NCBI GenBank assembly: GCA_963691705.1
Contig: OY829541.1
Span: forward strand, 55,289,931-55,353,930
Reading direction: 5' to 3'
DNA: 64,000 nt
From: Viola odorata
Lineage: Eukaryota > Streptophyta > Magnoliopsida > Malpighiales > Violaceae
Part shown: piece after piece, positions 25,451-39,503 of the stretch
Position numbering within the stretch: the first letter of the stretch is position 1
How the letters are laid out: every line of letters begins with the position of its first letter
Translations under genes and position numbers: made by a program
Notes under the pieces: model-generated
Told to the model about the DNA's origin: nothing
The model's database searches: none
The model's input: the letters and a program-made list of their open reading frames with translations, nothing else

Positions 25451-26794
25451 TGAATATCTAATCTAATCTAATATTATTTTATTAATAAGGTTAGACTGGT
25501 AAATGAACGATTAGCAATTGTATTTTTTCGTGTTATAAATATAAATAGTTTAAGTTGTGAGTATGAGTTTATATTTTTAATTATTTTTACAAAAATTTAA
25601 CATATAATATGGTTGCACATCATAACAAACAAAGAGATAAACTAAAGTTAATATGTTTGTACAATGCATTTCTTTCTTCTAGCATCTTTTTTTTTAATAG
25701 GATTAATCTCATTTGAATATTGTTAAGCTTTAAAAAGGAATAATTCTCCTATCATGATTTACTTAATTACTAAAACTCAAACTTTAGATATCGGTTAAAA
25801 GTGAACAAATCTTAATTTACTGGTAACTACTAGATCAAAACCAATATTGGTTGCCACATTGGGTACTAACTATTCCGAATTCGAATCCGATAGAACCCGA
25901 ATAATTCCACAATTTAACACAACAACATATCCAATGCTCAAACCTACACTACCTATGAACTATTGTTACACTTGTTTTGCACAAGCGTTTTACTATTTCT
26001 TATTTTATTGCTGTAGTGTTTGTTTCGCACAAGCTTATTAATTATACACGTAAAGTGATAATTAGGATATAATATGTCTATTTTTAAAAGGGCTCAAATA
26101 TCTTCCATATAAAGAAATAGCCAAGCAGCAGAAACTGCCAGAGGCTACACTGACTGTTTAATCTCCGCCCTTCCTTCCTTATCATCCCCACCTCTCTTCC
26201 CCCCATTTTATCCCCTCTTCTTCTTCCCCAATCCATTTCTCTCCTCCACTTCCCATATTATCAATACCTCTCAATCTCATTTCAGACCCTTTTCCTCTCT
26301 TTAATGGTTACTCTAAAACCATATCCCGCTAATTATAATATTCATCATTAAAAGTATCTATTATACATATTCCATAGTTTGGTGGTGCGACGTCGGTTTT
26401 CCTTGTGCTGGCCACAAGAACTGCATTAACACCACTACCCTTCTTGTCTATCACTTTCTTCATTAATATATCCTTAAACCTCCGCAGAGATTCTTTTTTT
26501 TTTCCAGCCTTCGGTCCGCATACTGTTTGTCATTAATAGGTACTGTTTTGGTCCCTTGAAATGAACCTTAATTTATATCATTTTTTGAGTTGGTTTTTTT
26601 CAATTTGAGTTTCAAACTCTAATCTAATTGCTTTCTTCTACCAATTGGATATGTTGGATATAATATTGTTTTATTTATCCATGAAATTAAGGGAAATGAA
26701 GGCCAATTAACTGAATTTTTTTTCTTGAAATAGGTTTATACCAATATTAATAGAGAGTTTTTAGCTCACTTTTAATCAAGGAAAGTTCAAGAAA
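25451..26794 (+). other. spacer and probable 5' leader of the CLU-type gene
   Basis: 25451-26100 is AT-rich with no gene seen. From about 26160 the plus strand becomes rich in CTTCC/CTCC pyrimidine tracts, typical of plant 5' untranslated regions. The sequence TTGAAATAG at about 26724-26732 could be an acceptor in a leader intron before the ATG at 26795. This is inference from composition only. Confidence 0.4.
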
Positions 26795-29700
26795 ATGGCA
26801 CCTAGGAACAGTCGTGGGAAGGCTAAAGGCGAGAAGAAGAAGAAAGACGAGAAGGGTATTTTTTTAATTTTTAATTTTGTATAATGATTTTTTTGTTAAA
26901 TTATGGCATTTTCTTAATTAATTAATCAATCTCATATTCTTAATATTCTTAATATAATAATGTTATTGCAGTGCTGCCCGTTGTTACGGATATCACAATA
27001 AACTTACCCGACGAAACTCGCGTTATCATAAAGGTGTGGTGCTCCTCCTATCTCACTACTTAATGGGATTTCTTTTTGGAACTTTAAAGCAATTTATATT
27101 TACTTGAATTTCATCATCTTTGGAATTTGGAGGACTTCAAATCTTTGGGGTCGTGTTCCTTTTATGAAATTGTTTTACTATAACTTCTAATCCGTCAACA
27201 CATAGACCATCAACATTAATTATTTTCGTTTTTTGATTAATTCTCAAAGTTCCAAGCAATCAATGAAGCGAATATATATTGGAATACCCATAATTAATTT
27301 TCTTGAAATATCTAGAGATGACAACTTTTCGTAAGGTTTTAAAGTCTTATATGATTGGTTTGACTCTATCGAAAAAGTACAATAATATCATTATTTTCCA
27401 CCAAACTTGCGTAATTTGAATGCTACTTATCCTTAATCTATTTTTTGAAGGCGGCGTTTTGTTTTCCTTTGAATTTTACTATGTACGTAATTTTGTTTCG
27501 TTAAAATGTTTACGGTGATGAATATGAATAATGACTCTTTTTTTTTGGTGTAAGTTATTGGGACTAATTTTGGTATATGCTTGAGCAATGAACAGGGAAT
27601 ATCAACTGACAGAATAATTGATGTTCGTCGGCTTTTATCAGTCAATACGGAAACTTGCTACTTCACCAATTTCTCCTTGTCTCATGAGGTCAGAATCAAC
27701 CCACCTCTCCTCTCCTCTCCTCTCCTCTCCTCTTCTCCTCTCCTATATTATTATTATTATTATTACAAATTTGCTAATTTTGTGGCTGGAAAATACAGAT
27801 AAATGGGCAATTTATGTCGAACTTGTAATTTTCAATTATTGGACGAACACAAATTAAAAATTACAATATAGTAGAGTCGTGCAAAGTTTTTTGTACTGAC
27901 AATTTTGTTTTTGTAAGTACATATTTTTTTTATTTTTTAAAATAAACAAGAGACAAACACTAATATTTTATTACTCTTTCCATATTATTTAAGGTAAAAT
28001 GTTCAGTTTGATTTTTTATCTTTCTTTTTTTCAAAAGAAAAAATATACATGAAAAAAACTATTAAAATCCAACAAACAAAAAAGACGTGAAAAATGAAAA
28101 AGTACTGACTGGGCTTTTGCTGAATTGGGCTTTAAGGAACAAAAAGGATCTGAAAAAATAACTTATTGGGCTTTGTTTGTCTTTTACAGGTAAGGGGCCC
28201 ACAACTAAAGGATTCGGTTGACGTGTCAGCGCTCAAGCCTTGCGCGCTCACTTTAATCGAAGGTTAGTAGATTAAAGCTCCATTACGTTACATATAACTA
28301 TAAGCATTAAAATAAAATATATCGTTGCGTAAATACGACGTAGCGTCTCTAAAGACGGCTTAGAAACCACGCCGCTGTATTATCCATACCTAAACAGCCA
28401 CTTAACCGTCCACAACTTTCTTCCTTCCGATACAGAGGACTACGATGAGGACCGCGCCGTGGCGCATGTCAGACGGCTGCTGGACATCGTTGCCTGTACT
28501 ACGTGTTTCGGTCCGTCGGCGACTGCGCAGGATAAGCTCAAGTCTGATTCCGGCAAGAATGCGCTGGGTGCGCAGGATAAACCTGCCAAGAAAACTGCAA
28601 CCAAATCTCAAGCAGTCTCAAACACCACCAGCACCACCATTGATGCAGCCTCCGCCGCAAAACAATCATCATCTAAAGATGTTCCGGTGGATGTAGAAGG
28701 AGAAATGAGCCACTCTTGCCCGAAGCTTGGAAGCTTTTACGAGTTCTTCTCTCTTTCTCACCTCACGCCTCCCCTTCAATGTACTCTTCCTCTTTCCCTC
28801 TGTTTTGTTGAAGACTGAAATATGGACGTAGTTGCGTGTATGATTGAAATTTTGGATAATTTGTTGCAGTTGTGAGGAAGGTGATGAAACGGCAGGTAGA
28901 GGAGATTTCTGCGGGTGATCATCTTTTCTCGCTCGATGTAAGAATTGCTCGAATCATCTTACATCTTTGGTTCATGTAATTTCTGATATATTATTTTTTC
29001 TTGTGTAATATTTGAAGCAGTTTTGTTTGATATAATTAGGTGAAACTGTGCAATGGGAAGGTGGTTCAGGTCGAGGCTTGCAGGAAAGGATTTTACAGTG
29101 TTGGGAAGCAAATGATCATGTGTCATAACCTTGTTGATTTGCTACGTCAGCTAAGCAGAGCTTTTGACAATGTTAGTTTTGGTTCCATAACTCTTTTCAT
29201 GTTCTTATGGGTTGATTGCGAAGTTTTATACTTATTGTTCTGTGTTTCAGGCTTACGACGATCTAATGAAAGCATTCTCAGAACGTAACAAGGTACACTG
29301 CTATATGCTGAATTTAAAACATTGGCAAACAGAAGAATAAAAGAAATTTAAGTTGTTTGATAGGGTTTCTTGCGATCCTTGATGTTTTTGGTTTTAATTA
29401 TTAACCTTGTTTTATTTTTATGCTTTGTTGCAGTTCGGTAATCTTCCTTACGGCTTTAGGGCAAATACATGGCTTATCCCTCCGTCTGTGGCGCAATCAC
29501 CATCAGTTTTCCCTCCGCTTCCTGCTGAGGATGAAACATGGGGAGGGAATGGAGGTGGTCTAGGAAGAGATGGAAAAAAGGACTTGATACCTTGGGCTGA
29601 TGAGTTTTCTTTTATTGCATCTATGCCATGCAAAACAGCAGAAGAGAGGCAGGCTCGAGACAGGAAAGCCTTCCTTCTTCACAGCCTATTTGTCGACGTT

Positions 29701-32700
29701 GCCATTTTTAGAGCTATTAAGGCCGTGCAACATGTAAAAGTAAAGCCAGACATAATGCATTCAGTCGAAAATGATGAGATTCTTTATACTGAGAGAGTAG
29801 GGGACTTGAGCGTCACTGTTTTGAGAGATGCTTCCAATGCAAGCCTTAAGGTGGATACTAAAATTGATGGGATACAAGTGATCAAAGCAGATAAGAGTAA
29901 TTTAGTGCAGAGAAACCTATTGAAAGGGATAACTGCTGATGAGAATACTGCTGCACATGTAAGTTTATGAAACATTTGAGTGGGATTTATTTATTGGGGT
30001 TTGGACTCTGGGATGCTCATATTTAGTATAATTGATATATTGGTTGAAGGCTCTTTTATGTGTTCTGAGTGCAGGACATTACCACACTGGGTGTTGTTAA
30101 TGTAAGGTACTGTGGTTATATTGCCATTGTGAAAGTTGAGGGGAGAGATGGTACAAATGAGAGTCCTCCAACTCGAAGTATTGAACTTGAACAGCCTGAG
30201 GGTGGTGCCAATGCCCTTAACATTAATAGGTGCTTATCCTTTCTGCTCTATGTTCAAATAAAGCATCAGTGGTTTGTGATTGCCTACAGAATTTAAATAG
30301 CTTCATATCCAATCAATAATTACAAGTAGTTGTCTTCGGAATTTTAGGCAGGTAGCCGCCTAGCATGAACTAGCATGGACCATGTTAAGTACTATATAAT
30401 TTCTTGACTCTTACCTGAATCAATATAACAGAATTCAATCACATCATTTAGTGCTTTCAATAGATTTCCAGGATGAACCTACATATCAAGATGCCTTATT
30501 TTTGGATTGACATCCATTTAACCGATTCTTCCAAGTAAGCTACATGGAAGCCGTGGCAATGGTTCATTGTGCATAAATCTAACTTTTTCCTTCTTGCAGT
30601 TTGCGGGTACTTCTTCATAAAACAACACCTCCAGAATTCAGTAAACAAGCACATCATTTGCAAGTTTTGGAATGCGAAGAGCTCAGTGCTTCTCAAGCGT
30701 TTGTAGAGAGGCTGCTGCGGGAAAGTCTTGCCAAGCTTGAGGAGGAGGAAGCTGAGAAGGATCATTTTGTGAGATGGGAACTGGGAGCCTGCTGGATACA
30801 ACATTTGCAGGACCAGAAAAATACAGAAAAGGATAAGAAACCTGCTACTCAGAAGAGTAAGAAACCTTCTGCAGAAAATGAAATGAAGGTTGAGGGACTT
30901 GGGACACCTCTTAGGTCCCTTAAAAACAACAAGAAAAAGTCAGAAGATAGCCATATGAAGATGCATTCTGAAAATTCTAAGTTGCCATTAGATGGTGTGT
31001 CACAGGAAGGGGGGGATATCTCATCAGATATTATTGAATCTCAGCTTGAAAACAATGCCAAATGCAATGAGCTAGCTTTGCAGACCCTGTTGTCTGATGC
31101 AGCTTTTGCTCGCCTAAAAGAATCAAATACCGGTCTGCATCGCAAGGTGATTTTCTTAGCTGTCGTTGATTTTTCCTTTTGTTCTTGGTATTATGTGTGC
31201 TAACTAACATATCATCTAATCAACAGTCTTTGGAAGAACTAATTGACTTGTCCCAGAAGTATTACACAGAAGTTGCTCTTCCTAAATTGGTAATTTGTCA
31301 ATGTTTTTTTTCTTCGTGATCTGTATTCTTAAAGGCTATTATGATTCCTAGATCAACTATTAACAATGTGATACAGGTAGCAGATTTTGGTTCTTTGGAA
31401 CTTTCACCAGTTGATGGTCGGACTTTAACTGATTTTATGCACACTAGAGGTCTTCGGATGCGTTCATTGGGACAAGTTGTAAGTTTGTGTTCCTGTGTAC
31501 CTGCAGTTGTGTTTTTTAGCATGAATGATTACCCTATAAATGCATGTCAAAGAAATTCATGGTTTCGCATTTTTTTCATAGATGGAGACCATTGATTTTA
31601 TTCTTCACTTGGAGTGAATGTTTGGCGGATATCTAATCTGATATTGTAACTTGACTCAATCAAAATTGTTAACCCTGCTTATGGGCTGTTGCTATCAATT
31701 AACCATATGCGGCCCTCATTTTCAAAGGAATTTTGAAGGCCACTTTAAGTTATGACTGGAGCAAGCTGATGGGTAATTGGCTTAAGACATGATTTTTAAC
31801 TGTAAAGCATAAGCTTCATGAGATGAGTTGTTTTCTGTTAACCATTGGATACTTCATCTAGGAATCACATGCTGCATACTTTGTCCCTGAAGGCTTTATG
31901 TCAGAGCTGTCCACTAATGAGGGCCCCAACATTGTTACTAAAACATGTAGGACTGTCGCTTTCTTTTAGCAAGTTGCAACATAACAAACTGGCTTGTTTT
32001 TTGTTTCTTCTTTATGTACATTAGCAACAATGTTTCTCTGAATCAATTATATTTTGATTAGTGGACTGGACAAAGTTGCTGCATTAAGGGCGACCTCATT
32101 TCTTTATCTTAGAAATTATGATTTTTTTTTGAATTGAAATCCCAAGAGGAATGCGAATCATTAACTTGTTTACTCACAAACTGCTACTTCGACCAAGTTT
32201 TAATTGTGGATGAACTGTGCTATTTGTTATTCATACCAGGTGATGCTTTCTGAAAAGCTATCACATGTACAGTCACTGTGCATTCATGAGATGATTGTAC
32301 GAGCTTTAAAGCACATTCTTCAGGCTGTGATTGCTGCTGTCACGAATCATGAGAAAATGGCTGCATCAATAGCTGCTGCAATGAATCTGATGCTTGGAGT
32401 TCCTGAAAAGGGAGATTCAAGCAAGTCTTGCCATGTTCATCCACTTGTATGGAGATGGCTGGTTGTATTTTTGAAGAAGCGATATGAATGGGATCTTAGC
32501 AGCTCAAACTTCAGAGATGTGAGGAAATTTGCAATCCTCCGTGGATTATGCCACAAGGTATACTCCCCAATGTCAGTCTTGAAAGTTTTACTAAAATGTT
32601 ACTTCATATTTTGGGATTAGTGGATTCAAATTTATGATATGTGAGCGAAGTTTTTATGCTTTCCAATGTGGGGAGAAATGAAAAATCATAGGCGATTACA

Positions 32701-35700
32701 TATCAATGCCTGAAGAAAATTTCATCAATTCCTTATTATATTACTTTTTGGATTTTGTTTTTCTCATTTTACACTAATGTATTATTCCTTTACAAGGACT
32801 GCGCAAAGATGTGATGCAATTACTCAATAGTTGGAAAATGGAATCATGAAAGTGTAAACTGAAAAGTCTGTTCCTTTCTTATTTGTCTTCAGGTGGGTGT
32901 TGAGTTAGTTCCAAGGGATTTTGACATGGATTCTCAGTACCCCTTCCAGAAAACAGATGTTGTCAGCCTTGTCCCAGTGCATAAGGTAATGACTAGATAT
33001 CTAATTATTCCCGTTTTTTTCAATCTTGTCTGAAATCTAATCATATTCTCTAGGCTGTTCTGAGTTGAATTTTCCAACTCTTTGCAGCAAGCAGCATGCT
33101 CCTCTGCTGATGGAAGGCAACTCCTGGAGTCATCAAAAACAGCACTAGACAAGGGAAAGCTTGAAGATGCTGTCACATATGGGACAAAGGTGTATATGGC
33201 TTCCAAAAATAACCCTTATATGTTCCTTTATAGACATGATGGGGCATGGTCTTTTGTGATGGCATGTCCACCATGTTTTCACATATGAACTGTTATCATT
33301 GAACGCTCTCAACTGCTTCTTCATCCTTTCTATTTTTATTGTGATATGTCCAGGCTCTTGCAAAGCTAGTTACAGTTTGTGGTCCCTACCACCGAATGAC
33401 TGCTGGAGCTTACAGTCTTCTTGCTGTTGTATTGTATCATACTGGAGACTTCAATCAGGTAAATTCTTTTCCACTTTGTTTTGAGGAAGGATGGAAATAT
33501 TTGCAGTAACACTCTTTTAGTTATTGTCAGTTCGCTAGGTTGCTTTTGACTATGTGCTACTTCATACTGTTGGTCCGTTAAGAAAAAATGAGCTCCTTAA
33601 CAGTATGTGCTTACATTTCAATGCTGATTCACCTTGCGTTCTCATCACAGGCCACTATATATCAGCAAAAAGCGTTGGATATCAATGAGAGAGAACTAGG
33701 GCTTGATCATCCTGATACAATGAAAAGTTATGGGGATCTTGCTGTGTTCTATTACCGACTTCAACACACAGAGTTGGCTTTGAAGTATGCACGTTTTTTC
33801 TCTTGTAAAACTTTGGCTTCAGTATATTATTGTGCTTCATGTCTGTTTTAATTTTCTCCATATAATGCCCTCTTACCTTTTCTTTAGCTGATGCTATTCA
33901 TATTTATCATTAGAATGACTAAGAATAATGATTATTTTCAGGGAGGTTTTGTTGCTTAGACCTTAAATTCCTTTAATTATGTATAACCTTCATGAAAATT
34001 AGATTAAAGCAAGAGTGAACATCAACCATAGTTGTTTTTTGCATGGTTCATGGGTGTTTTTGCCCTTTCTTAAAAAACTTTCTTAGCGGAATCCATTTTG
34101 GTGTGGCTTTTTTCCAGCACTTCCTTCTACTTTCCTCAGTATGTCGTCAGGGATAATTCTTCAATCACTTCCCCACATCCTTTCCATTTACAAAGATTTA
34201 TTTAGTTTGTGGTTTATCGTCAGTATTTAAGTTTAGTATCTTTTGTTTGATCAGGTATGTAAAGCGGGCTTTGTATCTTTTGCATCTTACATGCGGTCCA
34301 TCACATCCAAATACAGCTGCAACATATATTAATGTGGCTATGATGGAGGAGGGTCTTGGGAACGTGCATGTTGCCCTGAGATACCTTCACAAAGCTCTAA
34401 AGTGCAATCAAAGGCTTCTTGGCCCAGATCATATTCAGGTTCCCTTTGTCTTTTGCTGAAGTTCGTTTTACGTTTCATTCATTGTATGACTAATTGAAAG
34501 CTGATGGTAAAATTACTGGCTAGCTTATCAGATACTTAACTTGGGGATATACTTCCACACAGGAAGCAATGCAGTTAAACTTCTTCTAAAAAATTCTGTG
34601 GCCGTTAGGTTGTTAGGTAGCCTTAAATTTTCCACCTTCCTTTTCCCTCCTTGAAAGGAAAAACAACGAAGGCGGAGATCAGTTCAAGAATGAAGTAGGA
34701 ATTATGGTATGGGAAGTATGTACATGTGTTGCAAGCACCATGGGGACATGAATGTCTCAAGTGCTCTGTGTTACTTAGTTTCTAAAATTCAGTTGGTAGA
34801 TTGAACTTCAAGTTTGTTGCATGAAGCTGCTAACTAAACCTCTAAAAAGATTGCTTGTACTTATGATACTTCTAATAAAATTTGGCTTACGGGTAATGCC
34901 TTTAATCACAGACTGCAGCGAGTTACCATGCCATAGCAATTGCACTCTCATTAATGGAAGCATACCCTTTGAGCGTTCAACATGAACAGACAACCTTGCA
35001 GATTCTTCGAGCAAAGCTGGGTCCAGATGATCTGCGTACTCAGGTACTCTACTAACTCAACTGGTTCCCTCCACCCTCTTCATATGTTCTCCTTTTTTAT
35101 GCACACTTGCGCATCTCTATTTGTGGAAGAGTGCATTTGATTGGTAGCACTAGATGTGCACAATGATTGGTATAATGTAGTAAATTGATTCAAAATGTCT
35201 AGAAAAGCCTATCTGTACCTCTGCAGGGATTAAACTGCTTCTTGTGGTTTTTATCATTACATTTGACCCCTCGATTCGCAACTTTAGTTATCAATATCAA
35301 TGTGGTACTTGATATTGCTTCATGTATTTTCACAATCCAGTTACTAATTAAGAAGTTGGGTGAAATGCTTCAGGATGCTGCTGCTTGGCTTGAGTATTTC
35401 GAGTCCAAGGCGTTTGAACAGCAAGAAGCTGCTCGGAATGGTACTAGGAAGCCTGATGCATCAATAGCCAGCAAAGGTCATCTAAGGTGAATTACGATAT
35501 ATATTTTCACCTCATCTTGAGCTTTACATTTGTTGTAATTTGTTTCTGCTGCTTCTTATTTGGTAGAGATGAAGCATAGGATGGAACTCTTGATCAAACA
35601 GATGCAAATCTTGTTACTAATTTTTTTTTACTGTTTGGCAGTGTGTCAGATTTGCTGGACTACATTAATCCTAGCCGTGATTCCAAGGGGAGAGATGCAG

Positions 35701-37965
35701 GGGCAGTGAAGAGAAAAAGTTATATAACAAAGGTATCCAGATCTTTTGTCATAATGGGTTAATAATCTTTCTTAGCTGGCCATAAGGATTTCACCTGAGT
35801 TTAGGGTTTCGGATTTTCAACATGGTTGCGTTATCATCTCTAATTTCTTCTTTTGGTAAAAACAAGCCAATCAATTTCAGTTTTTGTTTCAGGTGAAGGA
35901 GAAATCCAATCCAAGCATCAGTGCAGCAACCTCTGATGAATCTCCCAAAGATACCACTGATGAGGCTTCAGATGGAGAAACACATGTACCTGACAGTCCT
36001 AAACAGGAGATCAGCTGTGCTCAAGTTCAGGTCCAGCAGTCTGCCATGGTCACCACAGAGAAGAAACAAAGCATTGCCAATGAAATCTTTCCTGAAACAC
36101 ATGCTGAAGCAGATGATGGCTGGCAGCCAGTCCAAAGGCCAAGATCTGCTGGTTCACATGGGCGACGAGTAAAGCAAAGGCGTGGGATCATTGGCAAGGT
36201 TTTTGGTTATCAGAAAAAGATTGCAGATGCTAACTTGGATCAGCCTCCAGTGAAGAATACTCACCCGAATAGTAGGTATTACCTTTTAAAGAAACGGACA
36301 CTGGCTCATGCAAGTTATGCTGATCAGCATCCATCAAATCCCTCATATGGTACCAAATTTGGGCGGAGAATGGTGAAAGCAGTTACCTATCGGGTTAAAT
36401 CTGTCCCTTCCTCCAATAAAAATGCTACAACTGAGAATTTAGGAAGTAGTGGTGAGGTCTTCTCCTCATTAGAATCTGGTTCCATTGCTACCCCAAATGA
36501 TGTTGGCCCACCAAAGAACTCAATAGTTACTCTTGGAAAATCCCCCTCATATAAAGAAGTAGCATTGGCACCACCGGGTTCTATTGCTAAGCTGCAGAAC
36601 TGGTTTCTGCAAAATGATATTCCACATGATCTGGAAATTAGTGTTGAGGAAAAGGGAGAGACAAATGAAGTTAAAGAAATTGCTGGGTCAATGCTGACGG
36701 AGGTGGAAGATAATCACAGAGTGCAGGATAGTGATTCAACAAATCATGAGGAACAAATTGGTGGTATTGAGGAAAAAGAAGGCCATTCTTTCGATAATTC
36801 TTCTTTGATTGTGAGCCAAACTAAGCAAGTACCTGAATCTGGTGCTGTTGAGGTTAATGGACAGGTAGAGGAAAGCTTGCTGAACAATAGCGTGCCAAAT
36901 TCAGTTGATTCTAGCCAAAGTGGATGCCACGAGAAGGACTCTGGTGAATTTGAACCCCAAGGTAATTGTCACTCCACCTTGCCAGGAGTGGAGGATTTGA
37001 AAGACAAACCACCAGTTTTGAATTCAGGTGATTCTCGTGTATTCCCCAATAAGAAGTTGTCTGCTTCTGCAGCTCCATTCAACCCATCAACATCCATTAC
37101 ACGACCTACTCCAGTTCCCATGAGCATCGCTCTTCCTTCTGGCCCTGTTCAAGTTCCAGCTATTGCACCTTGGCCAGTAAATGTAGCTCTTCATCCAGGG
37201 CCAGCAATTAGTCCAATGCCCTCCCCACACCACCCATTTCCATCACCTCCTCCAACACCAAACATGATACAGTCATTGCCCTTTATGTACCCTCCTTACA
37301 CTCAAGGCCCAACTAGTAACTTTCCTGTAACCAGCAGTGCCTTTCACCCCATTCATTTCTCTTGGCAGTGTAATGTGAATCCCAATGTACCAGACTTCAT
37401 TCCTACCACAGTGTGGCCTGGTTGCCATCCAGTGGAGTTCTCTGTCTGTCCACCTGTTATCGAGCCTATTCCAGACCCCATGGTGGATACTAAATTGCAA
37501 TTTGAATATTCTGAACGCCCAATCTCACCTTCAATTCTTCCACTAGACATTGACAGTGTAGAAGTTAAGAAAGAAATGGATCCCTTAGCATCAGAGGGAA
37601 CAGATGAGACAAATGAATCAGCTGAGGTTGGCTCGGAAAATGTAAAGGAAGAGGGGCATTCAAATCTTGATCTCTGCAAGATTGAAAATTCTGGGAACGA
37701 TTCATGTCATTATGAAAGCCCAAAAGAAACTGCTGGTAGCAGTTCTGAAAGGAAGATTGATGGAGAGAAAACCTTCAGCATTTTGGTAAGGGGGAGGAGA
37801 AACCGGAAACAGACTCTGAGAATGCCAATAAGTTTGCTTAGTCGACCATATGGCTCACAGTCATTTAAAGTAATATATAACAGAGTAGTAAGAGGTAGCG
37901 AAGCTCCAAAACCTACCAGCTTTTCCAGAACTGAAAGTGGCATGGCTGATGCCACAGCAGCATAA
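26795..37965 (+). CDS. TSS/REC-type CLU-TPR protein, 23 exons, intact
   Basis: Large plant-specific paralogue of the CLU (clustered mitochondria) family; Arabidopsis members TSS/REC2, REC1 and REC3 are linked to meristem growth and to chloroplast compartment size. Exons: 26795-26855, 26972-27033, 27596-27688, 28190-28262, 28436-28780, 28870-28937, 29040-29171, 29251-29292, 29434-29958, 30075-30229, 30600-31146, 31227-31289, 31377-31478, 32240-32557, 32893-32985, 33088-33189, 33354-33458, 33651-33784, 34255-34438, 34912-35043, 35374-35486, 35642-35732, 35893-37965. They total 5,613 bases, 1,870 residues, with every phase consistent. A Lys-rich start is followed by an N-terminal ubiquitin-like/GSKIP-type region (residues about 20-110), the CLU domain from about 293 ([15 protein letters not shown]), a TPR array at about 930-1110 ([20 protein letters not shown]) and a long Ser/Pro-rich tail from 1181 with [13 protein letters not shown] near 1257. 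Length fits the family (about 1,800 residues). Confidence 0.95.
27704..27766. repeat. (TCTCC)n and (ATT)n in a CLU-gene intron
   Basis: Runs of CTCCT units pass into ATT repeats just after the exon ending at 27688. They are intronic and begin about 15 bases after the donor. Confidence 0.9.
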
Positions 37966-39503
37966 CGTTCTTATTCCCTTATAAATCAGCCAATCAAGTA
38001 GTGCAGGCTGTTCAGAAAAAAAGTTGAAGAAATGATGATTTATTTGACTATTATTGAATATTTTCAGGCTTCTATGCAATCCCATCCTTTTGGAAAACGA
38101 CGGGTTAGTTTCTAAATTCATCTTTTTGTATTGAACTTTCAGAGGACAGGTGCATGTTATGTGTCCTGTTATATGATGTGTTTAGCTGCCTTTTATCCAG
38201 TACATGTTAATAATGCCAATTTTCAATAATCTGTTTGTTTTATGTAAAGAGCACAACTGTAGCCATGGATAGGGTTCTCTAGTTGTATGCATGATATATT
38301 TATGACTGCTGTATTAACACTGGTCACTTTTTACAGAAGCTTCCCATTTGAGGACACTTGAGAAACAGGAATAGATGCTTTTTGTTACTTCAGGTACTTT
38401 TGCCACTGTTGGTTTTATTAATTCTAAACGTGATTGAATTTGGCTGTAATGCATTGGGCAAACGTGATTTGTTGTTTTCTTGTGCTCGGCTTGTGTTTGA
38501 GCTGCATGCTAGGTAGTTTGTCTTCTAAACTGTTTCCTAAAGATTCATTTTGCTGAACAATTCATGAACCTGAATAAAGGGGAGAAAAAGCTCTCATGTT
38601 AGATGTGTTATACCTTCTAGTATTCTTGTCAAACTGTTTCTGTAAGAATTTGGCTTCAGTGCATGGACCCGTTTAGGAGGCAAAAACTCTTCCTTTGGAT
38701 TTTGATTTATTTGTGTTTTAAGTTTTGTGGCAAGTGGTTCCTTTATTGAATTGTTAAGAATGTGTTGGGTGCAAAACTGATCTTCCAATTACGTCCTGTG
38801 GTACTTATGGCAAAGTAGGGAGCTTGATCCTCAAATTTTGTGATGTGGGCTCTACTGATTCATGGTTTTACTTGATTTGCAGATTTACAGGAGGAAGTCT
38901 ACTTTTTGGGACGGTCAATTTCTCAATATGAACTTTGTCAAGGTGGCATTTTTTGGAGAGTTGCAATTTTTTGAACCACATGTGAGGACAGTTCAGTTTT
39001 ATTCTTAATTTTTTTTGGAATCAGTCCTGGAACTGTCTAAGCAAGTTAGTTTCATTGAACTTGTAAATAATTGCAATTGCTTCCCAACTATCTTTTTGTT
39101 CAAGGGAACAATGCCCGTGCCTAGTCCTCATCCTGAAAAGAATTTGACCTTTAGATTTCTTTCAATGGCCGGATGATTTTTTGCAAACGGAGATGATTGC
39201 AAGATGAGTCGATGTTTAATTAATGTCTTTTTCTTGCTTGCCGGAATTCGTATAGGTGGTTTCTGGGAGTGGTGATGGATTTTGTTACTGTTGTCTTAAA
39301 GCAGGAAGAACGTGGTTGAAGAATAGACAATTTTCAGTATCCATACTATTCCAAAAAAAAAGAGAACTTCTCAAACATACCCACCCTTCCACTACAATTT
39401 CAGGCATGATCAACCATCCGGTTCAAAACAGGCGCAAAAATTGAACCGGAATGCTATTCTTAATTCCCTTTGGGCAAACAATGGATGCACAGCTGTAAAC
39501 TTT
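37966..39503. other. 3' flank of the CLU gene and spacer
   Basis: No coding region seen. The part up to roughly 38.3 kb is likely 3' untranslated sequence of the CLU-type gene; the remainder is AT-rich. The b561 gene ends at 39504 on the other strand, so the two genes converge here. Confidence 0.4.

Noticed and set aside
37273..37679. Minus-strand open frames opposite the last CLU-gene exon
   Set aside because: They are shadows of the long plus-strand coding exon 35893-37965.
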